Shown here piece by piece: positions 27,378 to 35,119 of a stretch of DNA of 62,416 nt (its first letter is position 1; every line of letters starts with the position of its first letter). Source of the DNA: Gudongella sp049310905 (GTDB lineage Bacteria > Bacillota > Clostridia > Tissierellales > Tissierellaceae); contig NZ_JBMEMN010000017.1 of NCBI RefSeq assembly GCF_049310905.1, positions 1-62,416 of the forward strand, written 5' to 3'. The notes beneath the pieces are model-generated. The model was not told where the DNA came from. It saw nothing but the letters and a program-made list of their open reading frames with translations, and ran no database searches. Position numbers and translations under genes: made by a program.

Positions 27378-27668
27378 TTGTTAACAGGAAAGCAAAGAAG
27401 CCATTTAAAAAGCATAGCACATAATCTGGATCCTATTTTCCAATTGGGGAAAAATGGTTTGACGGAGAATTTTATCAAGCAGGTTGATGATGCACTCAAT
27501 GCGCGAGAAATTATAAAGGTTAGTGTATTAAAAAATAGTGATCTTGATCCTACTGATGTAGCAGTAGAACTGGTTGAGAAGTTAAATGCAGAGTTCGTCC
27601 AAAGTATTGGAAGAAGATTTGTAATTTACAGAGAGTCAAAGGACAATAAGACAATCGTGCTTCCCTAG
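27378..27668 (+). CDS. yhbY: Ribosome assembly RNA-binding protein YhbY (CRM domain)
   Basis: A 96-aa single CRM-domain protein that associates with pre-50S particles. LTGKQRSHLKSIAHNLDPI and FQLGKNGLTENFIKQVDDAL are diagnostic; the GxxG-like RNA-contact loop is LGKNG. The start is TTG 27378 behind AGAGGAAG, because the upstream in-frame ATGs lie inside obgE and lack a site. Position behind obgE and before nadD is the usual order. Confidence 0.92.
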   Translation: MLTGKQRSHLKSIAHNLDPIFQLGKNGLTENFIKQVDDALNAREIIKVSVLKNSDLDPTDVAVELVEKLNAEFVQSIGRRFVIYRESKDNKTIVLP

Positions 27669-27674
27669 GGTTAA

Positions 27675-27700
27675 AGGACTTCAGAGTTATCTGAAGTCCT
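27675..27700 (+). other. Perfect hairpin without T-run between yhbY and nadD
   Basis: AGGACTTCAGA (27675-27685), loop GTTA, TCTGAAGTCCT (27690-27700): an 11-bp perfect stem. The following bases are mixed, so it is not a standard intrinsic terminator. An mRNA-stabilising or processing role within the operon is possible. Confidence 0.7.
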
Positions 27701-27727
27701 GTGTCATCTGGGAGAAGGAGGTAAACA

Positions 27728-28333
27728 ATGGCTATAGGACTTATGGGTGGAACGTTCAATCCAATTCATATGGGTCATCTCTTGATAGGAGAATATATTC
27801 GGGAGGAATGGAAACTGAGTAAGGTCATCTACATACCATCAGGAAATCCTCCCCATAAAACTGGAGGAGAGGTCTTAGAGGCAAGCCATAGGGTGAAACT
27901 TGTCCAGTTGGCTATCGAGAATAATTCATTCTTTGAATTGAGTTTCATTGAATTAAACAGGGAGGGATTTTCCTTCACAATTGACACAATAAGACAGATG
28001 CATTTAGAATATCCATATGAGAAACTGTATTTTATAATAGGTACAGATACCCTGTTTGAGTTGGAAACATGGAAGAGCTTCCAGAAAATTGCCAATGAAA
28101 TTGAGTTTATAATGTATGGGAGAGGAAGGCACTCCAAGAAGGACGTTGAAGAAAAACTTCAGAATCTTAGGGAAAAGCATGGATTTAGGATTCATAGAAG
28201 CAATGGACCTGAGATTGAGATTTCATCAACAAACATTAGAGATAGAATCAATAAGGGTCTATCAGTTAAATACATGATTCCAGACAGTCTAATAGAAGAG
28301 ATTGAGAAGGAATCTTTATACAAAGGGGAATAG
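27728..28333 (+). CDS. nadD: Nicotinate-nucleotide adenylyltransferase
   Basis: A 201-aa enzyme adenylating nicotinate mononucleotide in NAD synthesis. The nucleotidyltransferase motif GGTFNPIHMGHLLIGEY carries the HxGH-type His residues, and EISSTNIRDRINKG is the ISSTxIR motif. AGAAGGAGG precedes the ATG. It is followed by yqeK with one base between, a near-universal Firmicutes pair. Confidence 0.96.
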   Translation: MAIGLMGGTFNPIHMGHLLIGEYIREEWKLSKVIYIPSGNPPHKTGGEVLEASHRVKLVQLAIENNSFFELSFIELNREGFSFTIDTIRQMHLEYPYEKLYFIIGTDTLFELETWKSFQKIANEIEFIMYGRGRHSKKDVEEKLQNLREKHGFRIHRSNGPEIEISSTNIRDRINKGLSVKYMIPDSLIEEIEKESLYKGE

Positions 28334-28334
28334 A

Positions 28335-28901
28335 ATGGACAGGATAATTGAAGTTTTAAGGGACAGAATCGGAGAAAAAAGATTGGAACATACCCTAAGC
28401 GTGGTTGAGGAATCCTTAATCCTCGCAAAAAAACATAAGGCACCTGAAGAGAAGGTTAAGATAGCTGCACTACTGCATGATTTTGCAAAGAATATTACAT
28501 TGGAAGAATCAATTGAGCTGGTAAATAAGTATAATCTAGAGCTTGATGATATAACAAAGACCAGTACAGAACTAATCCATGGTCCACTTGGAGCAAGAAT
28601 GGTTAGAGACTATTTCAATATTGGCGACCAGGAGATACTAAATGCAATTACATATCATACAACTGGTAAGGAGAATATGACAACAGTTGAAAAGATAGTA
28701 TTTCTTGCTGATTTTATTGAGCCAGCAAGAAATTTTGATGGCATTGAGCTTATAAGAGAAAGAGCACTGGAGAATCTGGATGAAGCCATACTTATGGCAC
28801 TTGACAGTACAATTTCATATCTCATTAATAAAAGAAGCATTATTCACGTAAATACAGTTAATGCAAGAAACTATTTGCTAAAAAATGGTATTGGAGAGTA
28901 G
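28335..28901 (+). CDS. yqeK: HD-domain hydrolase YqeK (symmetrical Ap4A hydrolase family)
   Basis: A 188-aa metal-dependent phosphohydrolase. Its HD motif is ALLHDFAKN (about residues 51-59), with upstream His in RLEHTLSVVEESL and downstream His in ITYHTTGKENM and ADFIEPAR. Bacillus-type YqeK proteins split Ap4A into two ADP. ATG 28335 is preferred to an in-frame ATG inside nadD because AAAGGGG lies just ahead. Confidence 0.92.
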   Translation: MDRIIEVLRDRIGEKRLEHTLSVVEESLILAKKHKAPEEKVKIAALLHDFAKNITLEESIELVNKYNLELDDITKTSTELIHGPLGARMVRDYFNIGDQEILNAITYHTTGKENMTTVEKIVFLADFIEPARNFDGIELIRERALENLDEAILMALDSTISYLINKRSIIHVNTVNARNYLLKNGIGE

Positions 28902-28904
28902 AAA

Positions 28905-29768
28905 ATGAAAAAACGTAAGAATAGAAGTGTTTTTTTTAGAGTGTTTTTAATTTCCCTTCTGATATTTCTTTCTTTGCTGTTTCTTGCTGGTAGCTTTATG
29001 GGTTCTCAGGAGAATCATATTAGATTTTTATTGATAGGGATAGACTCAAAGGATTACCGTGAAGTATCAAGTGTAAGGTCTGACACTATTATGCTTGTAG
29101 ATATGAACACTTCTTCAGGAGAGATTAATATCTTATCTATTCCGAGGGATACTAGAACACCAATTGAAGGTAGAAATAATCCGGAAAAAATAAATCATTC
29201 CTTTGCATATGGAGGACCGGAATTGACAATGAAGACAGTAAGAAATCTTCTTGGTATAGAAATTGATCAGTACGTCCTGGCAGACTATGGACTTGTAAGA
29301 AATTATGTTGACCTTATTGGTGGGGTAGATATTTATGTTCCAATGGATATGCAATACTCAGATCCTGTAGCAGATCCACCTCTCCATATTGATTTGGTGG
29401 AAGGAGAGCAGACTCTGGATGGAGACAAGGCACTCCAGTATCTTAGATTCAGAAAAGGTTATAAGGATGCCGATTTGGGAAGAGTAAAGGCACAACAGGA
29501 ATTTATGAAAAACCTTATAAAGCAAAGCATAAGGCCTGTTAATCTTTTTAAAATTCCAGGTATGGTGAGTATCTACAAGGACAACATGGAAACAAATGTA
29601 CCAGGCAGTAACATGATGTTATATGGATTGCAGAGTGTAAAATTTGATTTGGACAGTATAAACGGTACAACTTTACCGGGTAGTGCTAAAATGATGGAAG
29701 GATTATCTTACTTTGTTCATAATCAGGAAGAAACTGATATACTATTAAGAGAGTTAAATATTAAATAA
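28905..29768 (+). CDS. LytR-CpsA-Psr (LCP) family protein
   Basis: A 287-aa membrane-anchored protein. Residues about 9-30 form one helix. The external LCP domain shows RSDTIMLVDMNTSSGEINIL, SIPRDTRTPI (conserved DTR) and LDGDKALQYLRFRKG with the R-x-R pair. LCP enzymes attach wall polymers such as teichoic acids or capsular chains to peptidoglycan from lipid carriers. Position between yqeK and rsfS is recurrent in Clostridia. Which polymer is attached cannot be seen here. Confidence 0.92.
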   Translation: MKKRKNRSVFFRVFLISLLIFLSLLFLAGSFMGSQENHIRFLLIGIDSKDYREVSSVRSDTIMLVDMNTSSGEINILSIPRDTRTPIEGRNNPEKINHSFAYGGPELTMKTVRNLLGIEIDQYVLADYGLVRNYVDLIGGVDIYVPMDMQYSDPVADPPLHIDLVEGEQTLDGDKALQYLRFRKGYKDADLGRVKAQQEFMKNLIKQSIRPVNLFKIPGMVSIYKDNMETNVPGSNMMLYGLQSVKFDLDSINGTTLPGSAKMMEGLSYFVHNQEETDILLRELNIK

Positions 29769-29793
29769 TTAATCAAAGGGGGTTTATTCTACA

Positions 29794-30147
29794 ATGACAG
29801 AAATTCAAAAGAAACTGGAAATAATCAAGAATGCTATTGATGACAAAAAAGGTTTTGACATTGAGGCTTTGGAAGTAGGTAAGATGACAACAATAGCTGA
29901 CTATTTTGTGATAGCAAGCGGAAACTCATCTAATCAAGTTTCTTCAATCGCTGATGAGGTTGAAGATAAAATGGAAGAAGCAGGATTTATGACACTTACC
30001 ACCAAGGAAGGCTACGGGAGTGCCAGATGGATTATTTTGGATTATGAAGATGTTATAGTACATTTGTTCCACAGAGAGGAAAGAGAGTATTACAATCTTG
30101 AGAGATTGTGGGCAGAATATGAGAAAATGTCAAAGGAGGAAAAGTAA
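29794..30147 (+). CDS. rsfS: Ribosomal silencing factor RsfS
   Basis: A 117-aa protein that binds L14 and blocks subunit joining during starvation. ADYFVIASGNSSNQVSSIAD and WIILDYEDVIVHLFHREERE are the family signatures. It closes the obgE-yhbY-nadD-yqeK-LCP-rsfS series. The stop overlaps the ridA start. Confidence 0.95.
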   Translation: MTEIQKKLEIIKNAIDDKKGFDIEALEVGKMTTIADYFVIASGNSSNQVSSIADEVEDKMEEAGFMTLTTKEGYGSARWIILDYEDVIVHLFHREEREYYNLERLWAEYEKMSKEEK

Positions 30148-30530
30148 TGAACATCCAGAAAATAGCTACAGAAAAAGCACCAGCAGCAGTAGGTCCCTAT
30201 TCACAGGGAATGAAAGCTGGAGATTTTGTCTACACATCAGGCCAGCTGCCAATTGACCCTGCAACAGGACAATTGGTGCAAGAAGATATTCAGGCGGCAA
30301 CAAGAGTTGCATTGAATAATGTGAAGGCAGTACTTGAAGAAGGTGGGGCTTCATTGGAGACAGTTGTTAAGGTAACGGTATTTGTAAAGGACATGAATAA
30401 CTTTGGAGCAATAAACGAAGTATATGCAGAGTATTTTACAGATCACAAGCCTGCGAGAAGTCTGGTTGAAGTTGCAAGACTTCCCAAGGATGGAGTTATA
30501 GAAATAGAGGCAGTTGCAATAGCCAAATAG
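30147..30530 (+). CDS. ridA: RidA family enamine/imine deaminase
   Basis: A 127-aa trimeric enzyme that hydrolyses reactive 2-aminoacrylate and similar imines from PLP enzymes. Signatures are APAAVGPYSQGMKAG, NNVKAVLEEGGASLE, and PARSLVEVARLPKDGVIEIE with the substrate-binding Arg. Its start overlaps the rsfS stop (TAATG) and a strong terminator follows. Confidence 0.95.
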   Translation: MNIQKIATEKAPAAVGPYSQGMKAGDFVYTSGQLPIDPATGQLVQEDIQAATRVALNNVKAVLEEGGASLETVVKVTVFVKDMNNFGAINEVYAEYFTDHKPARSLVEVARLPKDGVIEIEAVAIAK

Positions 30531-30539
30531 TAGATAGTA

Positions 30540-30582
30540 ATGCCAGGACAAAGATCAGTTCAAAGTGTCCTGGCATTTTTTT
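30540..30582. terminator. Terminator between convergent ridA and D,D-carboxypeptidase genes
   Basis: ATGCCAGGACA (30540-30550) pairs perfectly with TGTCCTGGCAT (30566-30576) around a 15-base loop, then seven T. It clearly serves ridA on the plus strand. The minus strand lacks a T-run, so it may only slow the opposing transcript. Confidence 0.88.
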
Positions 30583-30583
30583 A

Positions 30584-31870
30584 TCATTTTGGTGTGTATG
30601 GCATTCTGTACATTGCTTGTCTGCTGTTTTTAGAGGATCTTCTTCGTTTCTTCTTTTTCTGAAGTATGTAAACTCTCATAAAGAAGTAAGCTCCGAATAC
30701 GAATAGATACCATTTGCTTACAAACTTTCCAGGAAAGACTGTAAGTGGATCTACTTTTACATCAGCCGTTGAAATAAGATTTCCGCCTCCAATTACCTTT
30801 CCATCTACCAGATAATCAACTTGACCAAGTATCTGACCTTTATCAATAGGTGCACTAAGGTTTTCAGAAATAATCACCTTCTGCTCAATCATATTTGCAT
30901 TGACTTCAGATACTGGATAGATGATATCCCTGTCCAATACTCCTGCGACATAAGGAGATTCTCCATCAATAATTGAAATATTATCAATAAACTCATTGGT
31001 ATTTGCAATAAACATATTTTTATAGTTTTCGAAACCAAAGTCAAGCAACTTTTGACTGTCTGAATAGACCATATTACCGTCCGCCTTCAAGACAACTGCA
31101 ATAAGCCTTTGATCATCTCTTTCAGCGTAAGATACCAGGCAATTCATTGCCTGGGAAGTATACCCTGTCTTCAAACCCGATGCATCCTCGTAGCGTGCGG
31201 GTACAAGAGTCCCATCCTTGTCGATAAGCTCATTGCTGAAAAGAAGCTTGTTGGTTATTTTAAAATATCTTGTTTCTGTTTTTATGTTTGTTGGAGGTAT
31301 TTCATATGTAACCTTATGTACGATGTTTCTTATTGTTTCGCTTTCCATAGCATATCGGCCGATCAGTGCCAAATCATAAGCTGTCGAAATATGTCTGTCG
31401 TCGTGAAGTCCGTTTGGATTGACAAAATTGGAATCAAGTGCTCCCAGTTCACTTGCCTTTTGGTTCATCATTGCTACAAAGCTTTCAATTGAACCACCTA
31501 CATGCTTTGCTATTGCAAGAGCTGCATCATTTGCTGAAGGCAAAAGCAGAGCATGGAGCAACTGTTCCATAGTCAGTACTTCACCTGGTTCAAGAGCTAT
31601 ATGACTTCCCTTTGTAAGACTGACTACCTCCTGGTCAACCGTGACCAGCTCGTTGAGGGAGGAATTCTCCACCGCCAGGATTGCAGTTAGCATCTTGGTT
31701 GTACTTGCTGGGTAAAGCTTTAGGTGGGGATTCTTCTGAAAGAGTATTTCTCCTGTATCATAATCAATAAGAATGGCACTTTCTCCGTTTATATTAAGTG
31801 TTTCCGCAAAAACTCCTGTTCCTGGAATAAACATCATAATCAAACAAATCAAAATAATTATTTTTTTCAA
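30584..31870 (-). CDS. D-alanyl-D-alanine carboxypeptidase (PBP5/DacF type)
   Basis: A 428-aa class C, type 5 PBP trimming the fifth D-Ala of peptidoglycan stems. A signal peptide (about 1-22) precedes the S11 peptidase domain: STTK (Ser56, Lys59), SAN in LPSANDAA, and KTG in GLKTGYTSQA. A beta-sandwich PBP5_C domain follows, then a C-terminal membrane helix and a basic tail (KKKKRRRSSK) that anchors the enzyme. The start is TTG 31870 behind GAGGTGG on the minus strand. The only minus-strand gene in this part, it is convergent with ridA. Confidence 0.93.
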   Translation of the reverse strand: MKKIIILICLIMMFIPGTGVFAETLNINGESAILIDYDTGEILFQKNPHLKLYPASTTKMLTAILAVENSSLNELVTVDQEVVSLTKGSHIALEPGEVLTMEQLLHALLLPSANDAALAIAKHVGGSIESFVAMMNQKASELGALDSNFVNPNGLHDDRHISTAYDLALIGRYAMESETIRNIVHKVTYEIPPTNIKTETRYFKITNKLLFSNELIDKDGTLVPARYEDASGLKTGYTSQAMNCLVSYAERDDQRLIAVVLKADGNMVYSDSQKLLDFGFENYKNMFIANTNEFIDNISIIDGESPYVAGVLDRDIIYPVSEVNANMIEQKVIISENLSAPIDKGQILGQVDYLVDGKVIGGGNLISTADVKVDPLTVFPGKFVSKWYLFVFGAYFFMRVYILQKKKKRRRSSKNSRQAMYRMPYTPK

Positions 31871-31914
31871 TCAAACCACCTCGCATAAATTTTGCAGTAC
31901 TTGCTGACTATATA

Positions 31915-31923
31915 ATTATACCA
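31915..31923 (-). promoter_or_regulatory. Extended -10 promoter of the carboxypeptidase gene
   Basis: On the minus strand TGGTATAAT (TG, one base, TATAAT) lies about 45 bases before the start. The -35 is weak. The divergent 160-base gap 31871-32030 also holds a TATACT (31998-32003) that may drive comEA, without a convincing -35. Confidence 0.6.
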
Positions 31924-32030
31924 GATAAAGTACAATAATTTAAGCATAAGAAATACAAAAAAAGAAGGAATTTCATATAATAAGTCGAATATAGTATTAT
32001 ACTAAACAATTTAACGGAGGTAATTGACAC

Positions 32031-32633
32031 ATGGAATTCTTTACAAAAAAGGAACAAATAGCTATACTTAGTGTAGTCGTCCTAATCTTGGGTATTATTG
32101 GGGGCAAGGTTTTATTTAAGGAGAAAGAGCCTGAGACGAGTGATATTGGAATTGTTCAGGATAAGTCTATTCTGGAGGTTTCAGATCAGGCAGAAGAGTT
32201 AAAACCAGCTTTGATCATGGTTCATGTCAGTGGACAGGTATATCATCCAGGTATCTATGAACTTATACTAGGGGATAGAGTGGTTGATGTCGTAGATTTG
32301 GCAGGTGGTTTGACCAAACAGGCTGATTTGGATAGAATAAACTTAGCGAAAAAACTCAATGATGAGGACAAGATATACATACCATCCGTAGATGAAATTT
32401 TGACAGTGGAGGCAGACATAATACAATCAAGCAGTGGTTCAGGGCTGTTGAATATTAACAGCTGTTCGCAGCAGGAACTTGAAAGTCTTCCTGGGATTGG
32501 TGAAGTCATTGCAAATAGGGTGGTAGAATACAGAAATACTAGCAGATTTCAGAAACCTGAGGATATAATGAATGTATCAGGCATAGGTGATTCAAAATAT
32601 GAACAAATCAAGGATCTGATAACTGTAAAATAG
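32031..32633 (+). CDS. comEA: ComEA family DNA-binding competence protein
   Basis: A 200-aa membrane-anchored DNA receptor. Residues about 10-28 form a helix. An SLBB domain follows (VHVSGQVYHPGIYEL, LAGGLTKQADLDRINLAKKL). The C-terminal helix-hairpin-helix DNA-binding domain is LLNINSCSQQELESLPGIGE. ComEC is encoded 7 kb downstream instead of adjacent. The protein is widespread in Clostridia, including species not known to be transformable, so competence is not proven. Confidence 0.93.
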   Translation: MEFFTKKEQIAILSVVVLILGIIGGKVLFKEKEPETSDIGIVQDKSILEVSDQAEELKPALIMVHVSGQVYHPGIYELILGDRVVDVVDLAGGLTKQADLDRINLAKKLNDEDKIYIPSVDEILTVEADIIQSSSGSGLLNINSCSQQELESLPGIGEVIANRVVEYRNTSRFQKPEDIMNVSGIGDSKYEQIKDLITVK

Positions 32634-32648
32634 TTAGGAGGAAATGAA

Positions 32649-33683
32649 ATGGAAGATAGATTGACGCAGCTTACAAAAAGCTCCGGCTGAGCGGCAAAAA
32701 TCGGACCGGATGTCCTGGCACAGGTTCTGTGTCATTTACCAAAACCAAATGATAAGAATCTTCTGGTGGGTATAGAATCATCAGATGATGCAGCAGTATA
32801 TAAAATAAACGACGAATTGGCAATTATCCAGACGCTGGATTTTTTCACTCCAATTGTTGACGACCCATATACATTTGGTCAAATAGCAGCAGCAAATTCT
32901 CTTAGTGATGTCTATGCAATGGGTGGTGATCCTAAATTAGCTTTAAATATTGTGTGTTTTCCAGATTGTCTATCACCGGATGTTCTTACGGAGATTATGA
33001 GGGGAGGGCATGATAAGGTTTTGGAATCAGGGGCAATACTTGTTGGGGGACACAGTGTATCAGACGATGAGCCCAAGTATGGATTGTCAGTTACAGGCTT
33101 TGTACATCCTGATAAAGTCCAGGCAAATAATACTGCCAGACCTGGAGATGTACTTGTATTAACCAAGCCACTTGGGATTGGAATAATTACAACTGCCATC
33201 AAGGGAGATCTTGCAGATAAAAGTGCTTATGATAAAGCTGTCATTTCAATGTCTGCACTCAATGTATACGGGAAGAATGCAATGGAAAAAACTGAAAATA
33301 TTCATTCAGCAACAGATGTAACAGGTTTCGGATTGCTTGGTCATAGCCTTGAGATGGCTGAGGGCAGTGATGTAACGATTAAAATATTTAGCAAGGAAGT
33401 ACCTTATATACAAGAAGCAAGAGAATACTCGCAAATGGGTCTGATTCCTGAAGGCGCATACAATAACAAGAGATTTATCGGAGACAAGGTGCAAATAGAC
33501 GAATCAGTGCCAGAGTTTCTACGGGACATACTCTATGACCCACAGACTTCAGGTGGTCTTTTGATATCTGTAGCGAAGGGAAATGCAGAAGAGCTTCTTA
33601 ATGAACTCTCAGGATCCCCGGTGGAATGTGCAATTGTTGGTGAGGTATTTTCCAAGCAGGAAAAACAATTGATAGTTGAATAA
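32649..33683 (+). CDS. selD: Selenide, water dikinase SelD, itself a selenoprotein (UGA at codon 14)
   Basis: A 344-aa enzyme making selenophosphate from selenide and ATP. Translation from ATG 32649, behind TTAGGAGGAAATG, gives EDRLTQLTKSSG, then TGA (32688-32690), then AAKIGPDVLAQVL. The TGA sits at the catalytic Cys/Sec position (Cys17 in E. coli) and Lys17 follows three residues on. Downstream the reading frame is intact: VGIESSDDAAV, GGHSVSDDEPKYGLSVTGFV. A gene caller that reads TGA as stop would begin at GTG 32766 and lose the active site. A SECIS-like hairpin follows, and selA, selB and selC are adjacent, so UGA is very probably decoded as Sec. Confidence 0.95.
32716..32734 (+). promoter_or_regulatory. 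SECIS element within selD
   Basis: TGGCACAG (32716-32723) pairs with CTGTGTCA (32727-32734) in an 8-bp stem with one G-U pair and a GTT loop. The loop begins 33 bases after the UGA, within the 16-37 range reported for bacterial SECIS elements, and starts with G as they do. The CAGGTTCTG tip resembles the CAGGTCTG of the E. coli fdhF element. Confidence 0.75.
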
Positions 33684-33697
33684 AGGACTGGTGTAGA

Positions 33698-35119
33698 ATG
33701 AGCGATATTAATTTATATAAAATGATACCAAAAGTGGATGAGCTTCTTGATAATGAGCTGGTTAAAGAGATGGATACGCAGATTCCACGTAAGATAATTG
33801 TGGATTCAATACGTCAAAAAACTGAAGAGGTAAGAGGAGCAATAAAAAATGGCGAGAGCATCGATTATATTAAAGATATGATTGAGAGACTGCCTAATGA
33901 TATAGAGAGTTATGCGAAGCAGAAGAATTCATATAAGTTGAGGCCTGTTGTAAATGCAACAGGTGTAGTTATCCATACAAATCTTGGGAGATCTCCTATC
34001 AACCCTGAAATACTGGATCATTTAAAAGATGTTGCAAAAGGTTACTCAAATCTTGAATACGACTTGGATAAGGGAAGCAGAGGTTCCCGTTATTCTCACC
34101 TGGAAGAAGTGGTTGCTGAAATCACAGGTGCAGAATCAGCAATGGTAGTTAATAATAATGCAGCAGCTGTTTTATTGGTTCTCAGCACCATAGCCAAAGG
34201 AAAAGAAGTAATAGTATCTAGAGGAGAATTAATCGAAATCGGAGGGGCTTTCAGAGTGCCAGATGTTATGGAACAAAGCGGAGCCACTCTTGTTGAGGTA
34301 GGTACTACAAACAAAACACACAAAAGAGATTATGAATCGGCAATAACTGAAAATACTGGAGCGATTATGAAGGTCCATACTTCTAATTACAGGATAATGG
34401 GATTCACATCTGCAGTAGAAGCGTCAGAACTTAAGGAGATTTCAGAGGGACATGGTATACCATTGATAGAGGATTTGGGAAGTGGTGTACTGATTGATCT
34501 ATCAAAATATGGCATTACCTATGAACCTACGGTCAGAGACAGTTTAGACAGTGGAGTCGATGTGGTAACATTCAGTGGAGACAAGTTGTTGGGTGGTCCA
34601 CAGGCTGGGGTAATTGTGGGTAAAAAAGAATATATTGATCAAATGAAGAAAAATCCACTAACAAGGGCATTTAGAGTGGATAAATTCACTATTTCAGCGC
34701 TTGAAGCTACATTCAGGTATTATCTTGATGAGGATATGGTTGTTTCCAGGATTCCAACTTTAAGGATGTTGACTTATCCCATGGAAGTTCTACGAAATAA
34801 GGCTGATAAACTGCTGAAAATGATGGAGCAGGAAGATTTTCATAAAATGGTCAATTTATCGATACAGGACGACTATTCCGAGGTGGGAGGAGGCTCTTTG
34901 CCAATGGAAAAGCTGCCAACAAAGTGTGTTGTGGTTGACCTTGGTGAAAAGAGTACTGCAAAATTTGAAAAACTGTTAAGGACTAATACTATACCTGTAA
35001 TAGCTAGAATATATAAAGATAAAATATATTTTGATTTAAGAACCATTGAGGATTCTGAAATGGACATTATAACAAAAGCTGTTATATCAGCTATGGATGG
35101 ACTAGAGGAGTGTGACTGA
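33698..35119 (+). CDS. selA: L-seryl-tRNA(Sec) selenium transferase
   Basis: A 473-aa PLP enzyme converting Ser-tRNA-Sec to Sec-tRNA-Sec with selenophosphate. The N-terminal domain (about 1-70) binds tRNA-Sec. NATGVVIHTNLGRSPIN and VVNNNAAAVLLVL mark the aminotransferase fold. The PLP lysine is Lys296 in FSGDKLLGGPQAG (Lys295 in E. coli). Length matches the decameric bacterial enzyme. The stop overlaps the selB start by one base, so translation is coupled. Confidence 0.97.
   Translation: MSDINLYKMIPKVDELLDNELVKEMDTQIPRKIIVDSIRQKTEEVRGAIKNGESIDYIKDMIERLPNDIESYAKQKNSYKLRPVVNATGVVIHTNLGRSPINPEILDHLKDVAKGYSNLEYDLDKGSRGSRYSHLEEVVAEITGAESAMVVNNNAAAVLLVLSTIAKGKEVIVSRGELIEIGGAFRVPDVMEQSGATLVEVGTTNKTHKRDYESAITENTGAIMKVHTSNYRIMGFTSAVEASELKEISEGHGIPLIEDLGSGVLIDLSKYGITYEPTVRDSLDSGVDVVTFSGDKLLGGPQAGVIVGKKEYIDQMKKNPLTRAFRVDKFTISALEATFRYYLDEDMVVSRIPTLRMLTYPMEVLRNKADKLLKMMEQEDFHKMVNLSIQDDYSEVGGGSLPMEKLPTKCVVVDLGEKSTAKFEKLLRTNTIPVIARIYKDKIYFDLRTIEDSEMDIITKAVISAMDGLEECD

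Noticed and set aside
30584..31870. Plus-strand open frames inside the carboxypeptidase gene as separate genes
   Set aside because: They are short, lack ribosome sites and lie opposite conserved catalytic motifs of the minus-strand gene.
32649..32765. selD as a pseudogene or truncated gene because of the in-frame TGA
   Set aside because: The frame continues perfectly on both sides, the TGA is at the Sec/Cys site, a SECIS-like hairpin follows, and all Sec machinery is present.
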